From positions 1-64,000 of the forward strand of contig MCGE01000059.1 in NCBI GenBank assembly GCA_002105175.1: 64,000 nt of DNA, read 5' to 3'. The position numbers and the translations under genes are program-made. Positions 25,185-37,260 of the stretch are shown here, piece by piece. The DNA is from Absidia repens. Taxonomy: Eukaryota; Mucoromycota; Mucoromycetes; Mucorales; Cunninghamellaceae. Positions within the stretch are counted from its first letter, which is position 1. Each line of letters starts with the position of its first letter. The notes beneath the pieces were generated by a model. That model was not told where the DNA came from, made no database searches, and saw nothing but the letters and a program-made list of their open reading frames with translations.

Positions 25185-27216
25185 ATGTTGTCAAGACGAT
25201 TCTATTCCTCTCTCTCGAAAAAAACCATTACTCCACTGACAAGTATCAAGCACCCTGATCTTAAAAGAGGACCCTATAAAAAAGTAAGTATTTCCTTCCC
25301 AAAAGGCGCCAAAATGCAGTTTTGACTAATAAACCTTCCCTCCCCCCACTTCCCCTCCATAGCTCGAAACAAAAGATGTGGACTATTTTCATCGAATCCT
25401 ATCAAAGAACCAAGTGGTGACAGAAACCGATCCCTACAATATTGATTTCTTCAATCTCTATCGGGGTAGTTCAAAGTAAAATGGCGCTCATACTCCTCCT
25501 CCTCCTCCTCCTCCTCCTCCTCCTCCTCTCACTTCAACTTTTTGAATCCTAATCACTATTTTTTTTTTTTTTTAAAAAAAAAAAATAGGCTTTGTCTTTT
25601 TCCTACGTCCACACGCCAAGTCTCGTCGATTCTTCAATACTGTAATGAACAAAAATTAGCGGTGGTGCCTCAGGGCGGGAACACGGGTGTCAGTGGCGGG
25701 TCCATTGCGGTGTTTGATGAAATCGTTGTCAATACTTCCAAACTCAACCAAGTGCGTTCGTTCGATGCCATTTCTGGGATCGCCGTGGTGGATGCCGGGA
25801 TGGTGCTTGAGGCGCTGGATCAATACGTCGCTCCCTTGGGGTATACCGTGCCTCTGGATCTGGGCGCCAAAGGATCGTGTCAACTGGGCGGTAACGTGTC
25901 TACCAATGCTGGTGGGTTAAGATTAATGCGGTTTGGGAACTTACATGGGAACGTACTTGGACTTGAAGTGGTAAAAACAAAAGGCTTGCTTTTTTCTTGT
26001 TTTCTTTGTTTTTGGTTAGAGAGGAGGGAAATGGCTCACCTTTGTCTTTTTTTTTTTTTCTTTCTCGGCGGGGTGGACGAACATAGGTGTTGCCTGATGG
26101 AACGATTTTGGATGGCTTATCCGCGTTAAGAAAGGATAATACGGGGTATGATTTAAAACAATTGTTTATTGGTGCCGAGGGTACGTTGGGAATCGTCACT
26201 GGGGTATCGCTATTAACACCCAAACGCGCGCAGTCTACCAATGTTGCCATGATTGCCTTGGATTCGTTTGAACATGTACAGCAAGCGTATGTTTCTGCTC
26301 GCGATGAACTTTCGGAAATTCTTTCAGGTACTGCACCTTTCAAAAACAAAAAACAAAAAATTGGCTCACTCATGTTCACTTTTTTTTTTTTTTTTTTTTT
26401 TTTTTGTAGCCTTTGAATTTTGGGATCATGATTCGGTACAATTGGTCCAAAAAACCATGTTACAAGGTCAGTCCTATCCATTGGAAGCCAAGAAACCGTT
26501 TTATGCATTATTGGAAACACAAGGTAGTCGGGAAGAACACGATATGGAGAAACTGGAAGCTTATTTAGAAAAAGGGATGACCCAGGGTGTGATTCAAGAT
26601 GGTGTGTTGGCGCAAGATTCCACACAACTGACCGGGTTATGGCAATGGCGTGAAAAAATCCCTGAAGCTATTACACGATCAGGCACTGCCATGACATACG
26701 ATGTTGCCATGGATATTCGATTATTTCCTCAAATGGTGACCGATGTTAAAGCGCATTTCGAAGAACGAGGGTTACTGGGATCAAGATATTCGAATATAAT
26801 TGGATTTGGGCATGTGGGTGATGGGGTAAGTAAAAAAAAAAAAAAAAAGATTGGGCAAGTAAAGCTGACGGATGCTACATTTAAAATGTAGAATTTACAT
26901 ATCATGGCCAACATGGAAGGGTTTGATCAACATGGACAAGAAGAATTTGATGAATTTGTATTTAACTGGGCTAGTAAGTCGATGTCGACCATGATTTGTT
27001 TTTGTCAGAAGTTATTTTTCACTCATCGTTTATAATACATATTACAATATAGTTGAACATCAAGGCTCTATTAGCGCAGAACATGGAATTGGTATCCATA
27101 AAATTGACTACATGACAAGATGCAAGAACCCAGTGCAACTGGCGTTGATGCGGAAAATCAAAACGGCTTTCGACAAGAACGGCATCATGAATCCGTATAA
27201 AGTGATCCCATTTTAG
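25185..27216 (+). CDS. Mitochondrial D-2-hydroxyglutarate / D-lactate dehydrogenase (FAD-linked)
   Basis: FAD-dependent 2-hydroxyacid dehydrogenase of the Dld2/D2HGDH type: oxidises D-2-hydroxyglutarate (or D-lactate) in the mitochondrion (family knowledge). Exons 25185-25283, 25363-25475, 25589-25970, 26087-26327, 26410-26825, 26892-26973 and 27053-27216; 498 residues, a usual length. The N-terminus MLSRRFYSSLSKKT looks like a presequence. The FAD-binding PCMH domain has PQGGNTGVSGGS (about 98-109), LGAKGSCQLGGNVSTNAGG and GAEGTLGIVT. The C-terminal domain has GHVGDGNLH, carrying the metal-binding His, and EHGIG. Introns carry extreme repeats: (CTC)n in intron 2 and a T-run in intron 4. Choice between D-2HG and D-lactate substrates cannot be settled by eye. 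Confidence 0.93.
25492..25529. repeat. (CTC)n microsatellite in intron
   Basis: About twelve CTC units within intron 2 of the dehydrogenase, upstream of its T/A-rich 3' end. Confidence 0.85.
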
Positions 27217-28759
27217 TTATTTTAGTTTACTTTGATTATCATCACTCTTTCCTTTTTTTTTTTTTTTTGCCAAATTACAATAAACTTGCCCTTTTTTTTT
27301 AATATATATCAGCCATATGGTGCATTTCACCTTAATACATACCCATAATAGTATTTGAAATTCACGTTCCGCCGGGTTTTTGTATTTTTTGTCAGTTTCA
27401 CCTTTTTTTGTCTCTCTTGTTCTCCTCTCTTTCTTTTATATCATTGTGACCTCTATTGTGGTCTGATGATCTTGGATTAGTATTAGAACTTGAATCAGGG
27501 GCATTTTGAAAAATGCGATACAAAGATGCATGGGGAAACCCTGTGATTTTGAATTCGTGATTTAGGACTACCTTGCGATTAGACTAAACCAGTAGTATGA
27601 GACCACTCATTAGATTAGCTTGCTGTTAGTTGTCATAGTTTATTTCTATATCGAATAAAATAAATATTGTTTTTCTATTATCAGTCTCTTTCATGGAGTA
27701 TGTTAATTTTGTGTTATCGATGAAGTATACATGCATGTAGAAAGAATGCTGGAATCATAGTGTGCGTGTGCAAAAAAAAATAATAAACTGGGTATTGGAA
27801 GGTTTTGTCAAACCGTCGTGCTCAATGAACTCCCTAATGAATATACACTGTATGTGTCTGCAGAAAAAAGCAGGTACATGTGTGAATGGACTGCATAGTT
27901 TTCACTATGCCTGTCATTTTCGAAAGCTGACGGTCAACCCTCTGAGGACCAACCGAGCGCTCAGCGCTTTGTCTACATGGTGTAGTTTTTGTGTGTGATA
28001 TTATATGAAGATGAAAGTGACAATTAGAATTTTTGAGCGAGTGTTACGCCTTAGAACATATGATATGGAATGTGTGCCAACAATAGAGCTACGACGAATA
28101 CTAAGTACACCCAGACTGTGGGTATATGATGACGGTGCTAGAGTCGAAATATATGGCATTTTTTTAAAAAATGTGATAGACATGCTGTTGACCGATTTTG
28201 GAACTCGACATGACTGATGTTTTGAAATAGAGAAAAAAAGAAAGGTCAGATTTTTCGCCTCCAACGGTTTACCGGGGCATCAATAGTAAAAAGGTACCAA
28301 ATACTGGTCATGGCTCTTATGCCGACGCGCATTGTAAATTATGGATTCTGAGGTATATCTTTTATACTGAAGTTTATTCTCCATTTAACGCTTTCCTACA
28401 TTAAGCAGCTGCCACTAGGCTCTTAATCGAAATACGTAACATTTTTACCATATAAAACTCTGTCCACCTCGATCATAGATCACCCACTACTAACTAACCG
28501 GCATTTCTTTCAAACCAACATAAAAACAGAGACAAACAAACTACAACGGAAGGAATAGATCATAAATCAAATAAAAAAAGTCATGTTTATTTCAGTAATT
28601 AAAAAAAGGAGGGGGATAAACAAATAACACACAGATACCAAAAAAAAAAAAGGAAAAAAAAAACCATCTAACTAAACCATATCTAAACGATCGTTCTATA
28701 TTTACAAAAGAGAGAGAGAGTCTGACTAATCCACCATCATCATCATCACCGCACCCTTT
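27217..28759. other. Intergenic, tail-to-tail region between dehydrogenase and Rcf2-like gene
   Basis: Holds poly(A) signals for both convergent genes and a divergent repeat copy (27471-27702). Between 27760 and 28500 there are short frames on both strands, such as 28005-28217 (+), with no recognisable domain. Confidence 0.5.
27471..27702 (+). repeat. Interspersed repeat, divergent subfamily copy B
   Basis: Begins CTTGGATTAGTATTAGAAC and carries GGGGCATTTTGAA, then GATGCATGGGGAAACCC shared with the main family, GATTAGCTTG..GTTAGTTGTCATAG, TCGAATAAAATAAA and CAGTCTCTTTCATG. It shares its 5' portion (GAATCAGGGGCATTTTGAA-type) with the copy at 63671 rather than with the main family. Confidence 0.7.
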
Positions 28760-29595
28760 TTAGTGAGCCAACACCTTTTTGTTTTCATCGACACCACGGT
28801 TATCAGGCATTTGCAAGACGGCCAAGAGCTGGGCATCAGGAGCGTTTCTGAGCTTGCGTTTGTGTTCTTCATCATCATCACCCAAGTAGACGGAAAGACC
28901 TGCGGAGGCCATCAAAACACCAATGGTTGCAGCTTGTGCGTACATACGTGCTTGGACCAATTTTTGTTGTGTGCTCAGGTACCGGTTGGAGAATGAGAAA
29001 CCCAAAGCAGCCACCATCGATAATGCCCAAGTACATCCTATAAAAAAAAGAAACAGAGAGAGAAAGGTCAGTTCTAGAGTGTCCGCCACAAAAAAAAAAG
29101 GCAATCACTTACCAATCACAGACCAACGGTTATCATTCAAATACACCAATGCCTTATCAAAGGATCCCATCGCCTTGATTTCGTTATTTTTGTTTTCGTT
29201 CAATCGAGCATTTTGTAAATCCATGTACATTTCTTCATCCATATAACCCAGTTCCCGATTGGCATAGCTTGTCACTGCTCGGTCTGATCCAAACAAGAAT
29301 CCAGATGTCGCACCTATGTTATAAATAAAAAATAAAAAATAAAAATATCAGCTATCGATATATTCCCTAACCCCATAACCCTCAGTTTCTCCAGAAGTGT
29401 TCTGTTCACTTTACCTGCTACCATCATGGATGCTTGCAAAGGCTTCGATAAAGCACGGAAGTTGGATGATTTCTTGATAGCAAATACTGTTGCCACGGCA
29501 CCAAGTCCAATACCAATCAAGGCGCCACGAGTACCGTAGGTCAATCCAATACGTTCACTTTCATCCAATTGTTGTTCATTCAAGTGTTTAGTCAT
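28760..29595 (-). CDS. Rcf2-like HIG1-domain respiratory supercomplex factor
   Basis: Inner mitochondrial membrane protein that associates with cytochrome bc1-oxidase supercomplexes (family knowledge of Rcf2). Exons 29595-29415, 29313-29113 and 29037-28760; 219 residues, matching yeast Rcf2 in size. The N-terminal half has a hydrophobic hairpin (TRGALIGIGLGAVATVFAI; MMVAGATSGFLFG). The C-terminal HIG1 domain (about 128-180) has the diagnostic KLVQARMYAQAATIGVLMAS. A charged tail follows. The upstream region to 29750 is A/T-rich. Intact; the assignment to Rcf2 rather than Rcf1 rests on the two-part layout and length. Confidence 0.9.
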
Positions 29596-30875
29596 GTTGC
29601 TATTGTTATTATTGTTGTTGTTGAAGGGATAGCTTTTTTTTTCTTTTACAAGTGAAGAGAAAGAAAGAAAAATGAAAAGAAGAAAAAAAAAAGGAGTTTT
29701 AAAGAAAATTCAAGCCAGGGCAGGTCCGGTTTATATTTTTTTTTTGTTTAATTTTTTTTCCATGGGAGAGACGAAAATATCAACCCACTTTTTTCTCGGC
29801 CAATCAAATCACATTCTGAGATATCCGAACCCGCTATTCATTCTTTTTCTATAGATCATTGTGCCCACCACCACCCCTTTTTTTTTATTGTATGGCCAGG
29901 GTATCATACTCATTTTTTTAGGTAGTTACTGTCCAGGGTTCTCTTTCTCTACCACCCCTTCGGATCAACCAGGCGTCGTTTTAAATGGGCCTTTCTTTCT
30001 TTCTCTTATACCGGTCGTCTCCAATATACATTTTTGATTCGGAAAGACATTCTTTTATCATATAGGGAGGAGAGGTTCATTATTTTGCCGAACATTTGTA
30101 TATGTGAAGCCGCATTACTGTGTGGAAGACGCAAATGAAAAACTTTTTTTTCTCTGACCTGGGCAAATTATTTTTCCTAGGCTGAGATATGAATCCCGAT
30201 TTTTGACTTTTTCCCTAATCTTAGGTCCACATCTGAGATTGCTTTTTCCTTATGCATTTACTCGGAAAAATGATTTGTTATGATCCTCTGGTTTTTAACA
30301 CTTCAACCACCCAATCTCTTCTCTTCTTCGTAAGGTATTTTATACGGCCAAGAGGAAAACTTGCATGGCAAGTTGGAGTATTGGTTTTTTTTTTTATACG
30401 TTTAATGTAAATCACATACTGTATATGTGGCCACAATAGATTATTTGTTTATAATAAAAAAAAAGTGCCACCATGTTTGTATGATTTAGACTGGAAAAAA
30501 ATAGCAAATTTTTTGAGTGAGAATAATAATGGAAGATGTATAGTTGTTCTTACGTATAAACGTACTGTATTGATGGTCCATGTTGTATCAATTTTTTGTT
30601 TTCTTTGGTTGCTACTTGCACAAGATGTGAAATGTCTTACAGGGATAGATTAGTTGCCATTTCGGGCGTCCCCCTTGAAGACCACCTAATTAGGCAACTG
30701 TGGCCCATCTCGGGGGATACGACCCAATATTGCCAAGCCAAGCCTCTTTTTTGTATGGTAGGACTGACTGGGTTATATTTCTTTTACTGCGGTAGTTTGA
30801 GTTGGGGTGAAACTACATAAAAAGCTGAGTCATCTATTCCATTCTCCCCTTTTTTTTCTTTCTCTTTTTCTACTT

Positions 30876-30910
<35 letters not shown>

Positions 30911-30976
30911 TTTTTTTTTTTTTCACCCATCATTTCTTTTTATACCAAGCTAGTTAGTGATTCCACTTACTCTTAT
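29596..30976. promoter_or_regulatory. Divergent upstream region with (CT)n/T tract before the zinc-finger gene
   Basis: Shared 5' flank of the Rcf2-like and C2H2 genes. A perfect CT dinucleotide run (about 30875-30902) runs straight into a T-run (to 30923), ending about 55 nt before the ATG at 30977. Strand-asymmetric pyrimidine tracts of this type often precede fungal transcription starts. No gene was seen in the remaining 1.2 kb. Confidence 0.5.
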
Positions 30977-32065
30977 ATGTCCACTTCGTCTCCTAGCATC
31001 GACCAAATTATCTCACAAGCCGGACTGATGAACTCTTTTGCCGCCCCTTTTGATTTAAACACCATTTTTGAAGATTTTGATGGTGAGTATGACGAGGCTA
31101 TGCTAGTATATATTTTATTATTAGCATCTCATACTGACACTGTAGAAAATATTTTCTTAGATTCTTCCTCTTCAAACACCAAACCTTTACATTCCACAGA
31201 CGACCTGATGAATTCCTTACTAGTGAACCCATCACCTTCATTCCGGTCTCTTGCTCAACATCAATCGTCCATTGATAATAACAGCAGCCCAATGATCAAT
31301 ACACCCTGTTTGGATGCATTTTCCACTCCGTTTACACCTTCTGCAACTGGTTTTGCAACCGAAAGCCCTATGATGACTACCCCATACATGGATCCTTTGA
31401 TGGCCTCGGCGTTTTCCACGCCCATGATTGATGCTTCTTCCACTCCCTTTATGGGTGCGGCCTCTTCCACACTGGATGACATGGACCAATTCTTGACGCC
31501 CGCTATGCCCGCTGACTCTTCTGATTTGATGACTCCCATGATTCAACAACAGCAAGCTGATGATGATTCACTCTTCCCTCCCCTCTCCAACGAAGAAAAG
31601 CAGCAGCAGCAGCAACAGCAGCAACAGCAATCTTCTACTATGGAAAACGACATGGACGTATTCTTTGATGATCTTTTTGGCGCCGCTGACGTATTCCCCT
31701 CCAACGAAGTACGTTCCACCACCACCGACACTATCAATACCAACAACAAACGCCAACGGCAAGAAGACACCACCTCCGTTGTTGCCAAACAAGCGAAGAC
31801 CAGTGATCGTCAATTCATGTGCCCTATCTGTGATCGTGGCTTTAACCGTCGTTACAATCTGGGAACCCATATCAAGACCCATAACAAGGACCGATTAAAA
31901 CCATTTGCATGTGACTTGTGTCCCAAATCATTTGACCGCAAGCACGATTGTGAACGCCATGTGTCGACCGTCCATCGTGGTGAACGCTTATTTACCTGCC
32001 ATCCCTGTGCCGTCTCCTTCTCTCGACGTGATGCACTCCATCGTCACCAAATCCAAAAGCATTAG
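30977..32065 (+). CDS. C2H2 zinc-finger transcription factor, Crz1-like
   Basis: Three tandem C2H2 fingers close the protein: FMCPICDRGFNRRYNLGTH, FACDLCPKSFDRKHDCERH and FTCHPCAVSFSRRDALHRH, each C-x2-C-x12-H-x3/4-H. The YNL, HDC and DAL recognition helices match the calcineurin-responsive Crz1/Prz1 type (family knowledge). The N-terminus is Ser/Thr/Pro/Met-rich with repeated short motifs (STPMIDAS, STPFMGAAS, TPYMDPL) and a Gln run encoded by CAG/CAA near 31603-31630. An exact in-frame intron is likely at 31083-31145 (GTGAGT...CTGACACTGTAG, 63 nt), giving 341 instead of 362 residues. Nuclear activator role is inferred. It is convergent with the Pro/His-rich ORF. Confidence 0.88.
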   Translation: MSTSSPSIDQIISQAGLMNSFAAPFDLNTIFEDFDGEYDEAMLVYILLLASHTDTVENIFLDSSSSNTKPLHSTDDLMNSLLVNPSPSFRSLAQHQSSIDNNSSPMINTPCLDAFSTPFTPSATGFATESPMMTTPYMDPLMASAFSTPMIDASSTPFMGAASSTLDDMDQFLTPAMPADSSDLMTPMIQQQQADDDSLFPPLSNEEKQQQQQQQQQQSSTMENDMDVFFDDLFGAADVFPSNEVRSTTTDTINTNNKRQRQEDTTSVVAKQAKTSDRQFMCPICDRGFNRRYNLGTHIKTHNKDRLKPFACDLCPKSFDRKHDCERHVSTVHRGERLFTCHPCAVSFSRRDALHRHQIQKH

Positions 32066-32656
32066 TCCTTTGTTTTTCTCACCCATTTGGTGATCGTTTT
32101 TCAACAACATGCTCAACACTCTTGTCTCACTTACTCTCTCTTTTTCTTAAAATGGATGCCTGGTCTTTCTACTCACTCAATTCTTTTTGGTGGTAGTCTC
32201 TGTCTCTCACTCTTTTCTTGCTGCCAACTTTTGCAGCCACCTGGTTTTGGCTTCTTTTTTTTTTTTGGCTTATCGAATCCCTTATTCCACAACCTCTACA
32301 ACTCTTACAAACTTAGTTATAGTAAACTCTTTTTTTTTAAATTGCGTCCTACCCTGCACGGATGCCCTGTGGATAAAGAGGATTTGAAAAAAAAAAAAAA
32401 AAAAAAAAACTATCTGCGCATACTCTCTCTTTCGCACACTTTTAAAGCACACACACTAGTTACGTTTTATTTTATTTTTTTAGATAGTACTGTCTTTTAT
32501 TTTATATATATCGTTTATTTTACTTTATTTTTTTTTCTTTTATTTGATACATATATATCTTGTGTATACACCAATAAAATTTTTTTTTTTAAACAAAAAT
32601 TACATTTGCTCTTTGAACTTTAATGATTGATGAAATATGGCGGAAGGCGGGGGGTA
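32066..32656. other. 3' flank of zinc-finger gene
   Basis: T-rich 3' UTR-like DNA with AATAAA near 32574 and A/T runs. No separate gene supported. Confidence 0.5.
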
Positions 32657-33262
32657 TTATATTTGGGTGGGACTAGGCGGGGATGTGATCATTTTTGGAT
32701 AATGGATGGGACTAGATGTGGAAGACAAAGAAACAACAACAGGACCATCATCATCATCATCATCATCATCTAATGATGTTTTTTCATCCTCTTCTTTGTT
32801 GTGGTGATGATGATAGTGGTGATGCTGAGAGCGGGGATATTCGGGTAGGACGAAGAAGACAGGATGATGATGATGGATGATAACAGAAGGCAGTGGTGGT
32901 GGTGCAGCGAACCATTGGGGCGAAGGGGGAGGGGGAGGTGGAAAAAAATGCTCGTGCGGAGTTGTTGTTGAAGGAGGAAGAGGAGGAGGACAATGGTCGG
33001 GTGGAGGGGGTAGATACATTGGCATATAAAGCATGTCACTGCTCTTTCGTTGTCGTCGTGAAAATAACCCACAGCGACGTCGACGGTGTGGAAGATAAGT
33101 TGGATGATGGTCGATGATGGGTGGAAAGTAACAAAGTGGCGGCGTACTATTGTATTTTAGGTAGGGATGCTCGTCGTTATCGTTGTCAGTATCGTAAAGA
33201 TAAGAGGCATCAAAGGGACTTGAACATGGTACTGGTGTTGGTGGCTCTGCAAAACGCAACAT
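32657..33262 (-). CDS. Pro/His-rich hypothetical protein
   Basis: Open frame of 201 residues if started at the ATG at 33262 (MLRFAEPPTPVPC). The first 90 residues are mixed in composition, with HRRRRCGLFSRRQRK basic patch. Then come proline runs, His runs (HHHYHHHH), an eight-Asp run and a Ser/Pro tail. No signal peptide, membrane segment or known domain was seen. Length and N-terminal composition favour a real gene, but trinucleotide-repeat DNA can keep frames open by chance. Introns were not excluded. Confidence 0.45.
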   Translation of the reverse strand: MLRFAEPPTPVPCSSPFDASYLYDTDNDNDEHPYLKYNSTPPLCYFPPIIDHHPTYLPHRRRRCGLFSRRQRKSSDMLYMPMYLPPPPDHCPPPLPPSTTTPHEHFFPPPPPPSPQWFAAPPPLPSVIIHHHHPVFFVLPEYPRSQHHHYHHHHNKEEDEKTSLDDDDDDDDGPVVVSLSSTSSPIHYPKMITSPPSPTQI

Positions 33263-35412
33263 GATCAATGATGAACAATAACGGGAAAAAAAGGGGGAAT
33301 TTTTCTTTTCATCCTTGTCGTTTCCTTTGCTTTTTTTTTTTTTTTTTTTTTTTTGGCTATTGTTATGTTTTTCCCACACCATTAGCGTCAGACAAATAAA
33401 TAAATAAGAAAAATGAGTCAAATGATCATCAGATCATGGACCTGATTCTGACGAAGCATTACCGTATATATATTATATTGCGAAAATGATGGGTGGTCAA
33501 TGTAATATTATTTGATGCTGGTATAGTTCCTCTCGACTCTACTTTTTTATTTCATGTGTGTACCCGAAGGCGGAGGAGTCATAGGGAAAATTTATGGCAA
33601 AGGGAGTTGATGAGGTGTTTATTACCAGTCAACAAACAAACAATTTTTGGGGGCTAAACGGCTTCCGTGTACCATTCGCTGGCTCAGCTACACTTTTCAT
33701 TTTTTATGTCAGATACGAGGTTCATCCAAATGACATAAATTCGGTATACTGGACATGGTGGATATTTAAATCCTGATATATTATTCCTGTCTATTGAGGC
33801 TTTTCCGCAAGTAGGCAAAAAATTGAGCTCGCGGAAGATGCTGAGGATATTTTTCTTAATTGATATCTTAAATATAGTAGCAGAGATGAAAGAGACAAAT
33901 TGACGTGGATAATTGTTGTTGTTTTATAAAAAATGGAAAAAGTCTTACGACTGGTCAGTTATGGCTGTGGGGCTGAAGAATTGCAACAAAATCTTATAAA
34001 AAAAAACCCCCCTTTCAAACCCGCCCACGTGAAATATTTTATTTTCTCTCTCCCGCCCACTTCATTTTTCGGCTTTCTTTCTTGTTTTCTTTTTTTTCTT
34101 TTTTTTTGCATTTCAATTTTTCTTCACCATTCAAATTCTATGGGGTTATTTTGGACCTAGAATTGTATCAAGACTAGTTTAGAAGGGTTTTCAGCTCAGG
34201 GATTACAAGATGCATGGGGAAACCCTTTCATTTTGAATTCAGGATTTAGACCCACCATTAGTTGGTTTTTTGAAACCTTCATTAGCTTAGCTTAGTGCCA
34301 GTTTGTCATAGTTTGCATCTATAATGAAATAAAACATGACTCTTTTTATTTGCTTTAATGGAAATGTCCCATTAGTTACTTTTCATGTTTTGCGCATTTG
34401 ATTCCGTTTTTACAATCAACCGTTTAGATTAAACGTTGGCAATTACCGTGTCTCAATAAAAGATATTTCTTTTGGATTTCTCTTGTCCTGTACATTCTAC
34501 TAGTTCCTACTTAACAATTGTACCTTTTTGAATAGTATTAAACATTCTCCAGATCTCACATTAGTCTCTTTCATCCTTCCTCCAACTGATCAATCCGTAA
34601 AGTCCCCTGTTACAATGAGCACCCCCCCCCGCCCGCTTCTAGCTTTAGTATCTACCAAAAATGGTTCAATAAAATATACCTTTTTAGATACCATTATATG
34701 AACAATCACATAGTGAACAATGTTTTCTATTGTAGCTGTTTTGCGAGTACTCCTACCAAAACACTTGCTTTCTAACGCACCCATATGACTATTTCCTTCC
34801 GCTGCGTCTCAGAAGCTCCGGCTTGCTTTCAAAAATAGTCATATTCCTGTTCGAACAATTATATAAATGAATCTAGGCCATGCAGCACAGCACTGTATGT
34901 GTAGTCATCACTCTAGAGTATTTAGTATTTTTTTTTTGTCTAATTTATCTATGACTGCTTGCTTCAGGGAGGGGAAGGTTCTAATATCCATCAGAAACCA
35001 CACTTCAACAACCTCGTCCCTTGGACCTGGTTGATGGTTTTTCTGAAAGTGGTGAAAATTTGAATATGATATTGGCAACAACCACGGTTTTACTTAACGT
35101 TCTTGGTGAGCTACACCATATCACAATTTCCCCCTACGTTGCCATAATGAAAAATAAATAAAAAATAAAAAAAACCACCTATCAAACCTCATTGCAATCA
35201 AAACGCTGAATAACAAAAGTTTTTTGAGTTTCAATTTTGTAAAAAAAAAAAAAGTTGGTTTTTATTATATAAATATGTATAATAAGAGAGACAAGAGGGG
35301 ATGGAGGAAATAAATCTACAACTAAAAAGGAGGAACGCGGGTGGAGTAAATGAAAAAAAAAAAAAGAAAGAAAGAAATAGGGATCTATCTACATGTTTTT
35401 TCTAACACATCA
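33263..35412. other. Intergenic region with repeat copy C
   Basis: Includes the repeat at about 34013-34830. The flanks (33420-34010 and 34870-35400) are AT-rich; the last 250 nt are the 3' flank of the BRAP2-like gene. No gene supported. Confidence 0.5.
34013..34830 (+). repeat. E-box interspersed repeat, copy C
   Basis: 5' edge TTTCAAACCCGCCCACGTGAA, then a pyrimidine-rich tract and the core from about 34126 (CACCATTCAAATTCTATGGG, GGGATTACAAGATGCATGGG, CATTAGCTTAGCTTAGTG). Poly(A)-type signals follow at about 34327 (GAAATAAAAC), 34455 (CAATAAAAG) and 34667 (CAATAAAATA). All main modules are present. Confidence 0.85.
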
Positions 35413-37206
35413 TCACCGTTTGCCCTTCTTGCCGCCACGCCGCGCCTTGTTCAAAGACGGTTGCTGCCGTTGTGTCGTGCCGACGCTACCACCGACCATT
35501 TCCGGAACATGTTGAATCTTGTTTCTTGTTTGCACAAAAAACGTCAAGTCACGTAATTCATCCTCCATGTCTTGCTCCAATTGCTGTTTCTCCCTAAGAG
35601 TCGTCTTGAGTTGCTCGTTCTCGTCCGATAAGCGATTGGTCATCTATTCTCATCATCACCATCACACCCCCCGCGAATTGTCAGTAAATGGTGTCTTTCC
35701 CTTGCAACCCCCCCCACCTTTTTTTTTTTTTTTTTTTTTTTAGTTCTTTTACCGTTTTTTCGTGCTGCCACTTCTCTCGACTGGTGTCATACTGCTGCTT
35801 CCAAATGGTACATTGATCGGTCAAAAGCGTCGAGGCTCGTTGGAGGGTGTCAAGTTCACGCTGATACCGTGCGCGTTGAACGGCCAATGCTTCATGGTGT
35901 TTCTTTTCATTGTCCATATGTGCTTTTTTGGCGGTCAGTGTCGACAGTTGCATCACAAGTGCCCCGAGTTGGTCTTCGTAGTAGATCCGTTGCGATTCTA
36001 ATTGTGAAGTCAACAGGGTAGTGTATTCCATCGACATAGCCTCAATCTTTTCCATCTCTTGTATGCTGGTAGTAGGGTTGGCCGATCCTGCTGCTGCTGC
36101 TGCTGCTGCTGCCCATGTTTGTTTCGAGGACGAAGACGATGATGAGATGATCGGTGTGGCGGATGATGACGATGTTGGTGATGCTTTTGTTGTTGAGTGT
36201 TTCTCAAAGCCACGCCATCCCCCATTTCCATCCAACATAACGCTACTGCTATTGCCATCGGTGTTGCTGTCGTTGTCGTTGTCGTTGTCATTGTTGTTGT
36301 TGTTGTTGTTGCTACTATTGTTATTGTTCCTTCTAGCAGTGGGGTATGTTTCTTCTTGCTGTGATGAAGGTTTTGGTCCGTCGCCACCGTCATGCGCCGC
36401 CAATGAGCCTGGAAATTCCACCAATTTGCCATCCACGGTATTTTGGATCAACCGATGCACATATCCGTCCCCATCATAATCCCATACCCGCTGCGTCTCG
36501 ATTTCCAAGGTAAACATGTGGCTTCCTGTGTCCTGATAATGATCGTACGCATGTGCTGCTTGGTACCGCCCACACCCAATATGCCCACAAATCAAACAGA
36601 TCCAGAGACTACCTGTCTTTTCGCCACACACATAGCAACATACCCGATCGTCCGATGCATGTCGAGAAAGAAGCCAGCCTTGATGATTTCGTTGTGGCTG
36701 CTGCCCTTCGTCGCGTCGTTCTTCCAAGACCGGTTTTTCCGAAAATAGGCAAACGGGACAACTATCAACAAAGAAAAGAGAATAAATCCATCTGTTCCCC
36801 CCCCTTTCAGGTTGGTAAAAGTGAACTTACTTCCCTTCACCCCATTTTCCAAGACACCCGCAATCAAAAGAATGTTGGCAATTGATCCCCAAGAGCCCCG
36901 TCACGTTCTTATCCAGTCGTTCCAAGCATACCGGGCATGTCGGCAGTTCCAAAGTACGTGGTATCAGCTGACGTTCGAATTGCAGGGTATCCTTCAGCAT
37001 TGGGTAGTGACTAATAGTAGTGGTAAGCCATGTTGGGGAAGAAGCGACAAACACAATATGACAGATTTCAGGTTCCATGCCATGGAAAGGTCGTCCGTTG
37101 AATTTGCGATGGTAATCATAGGCAGCTTGGACTTGATCGAATTTCATCATCACCATATATTTATTAGGTGACGCATCCCTATCAAACAGAAAAGAAAAGG
37201 TAGGAG

Positions 37207-37260
<54 letters not shown>

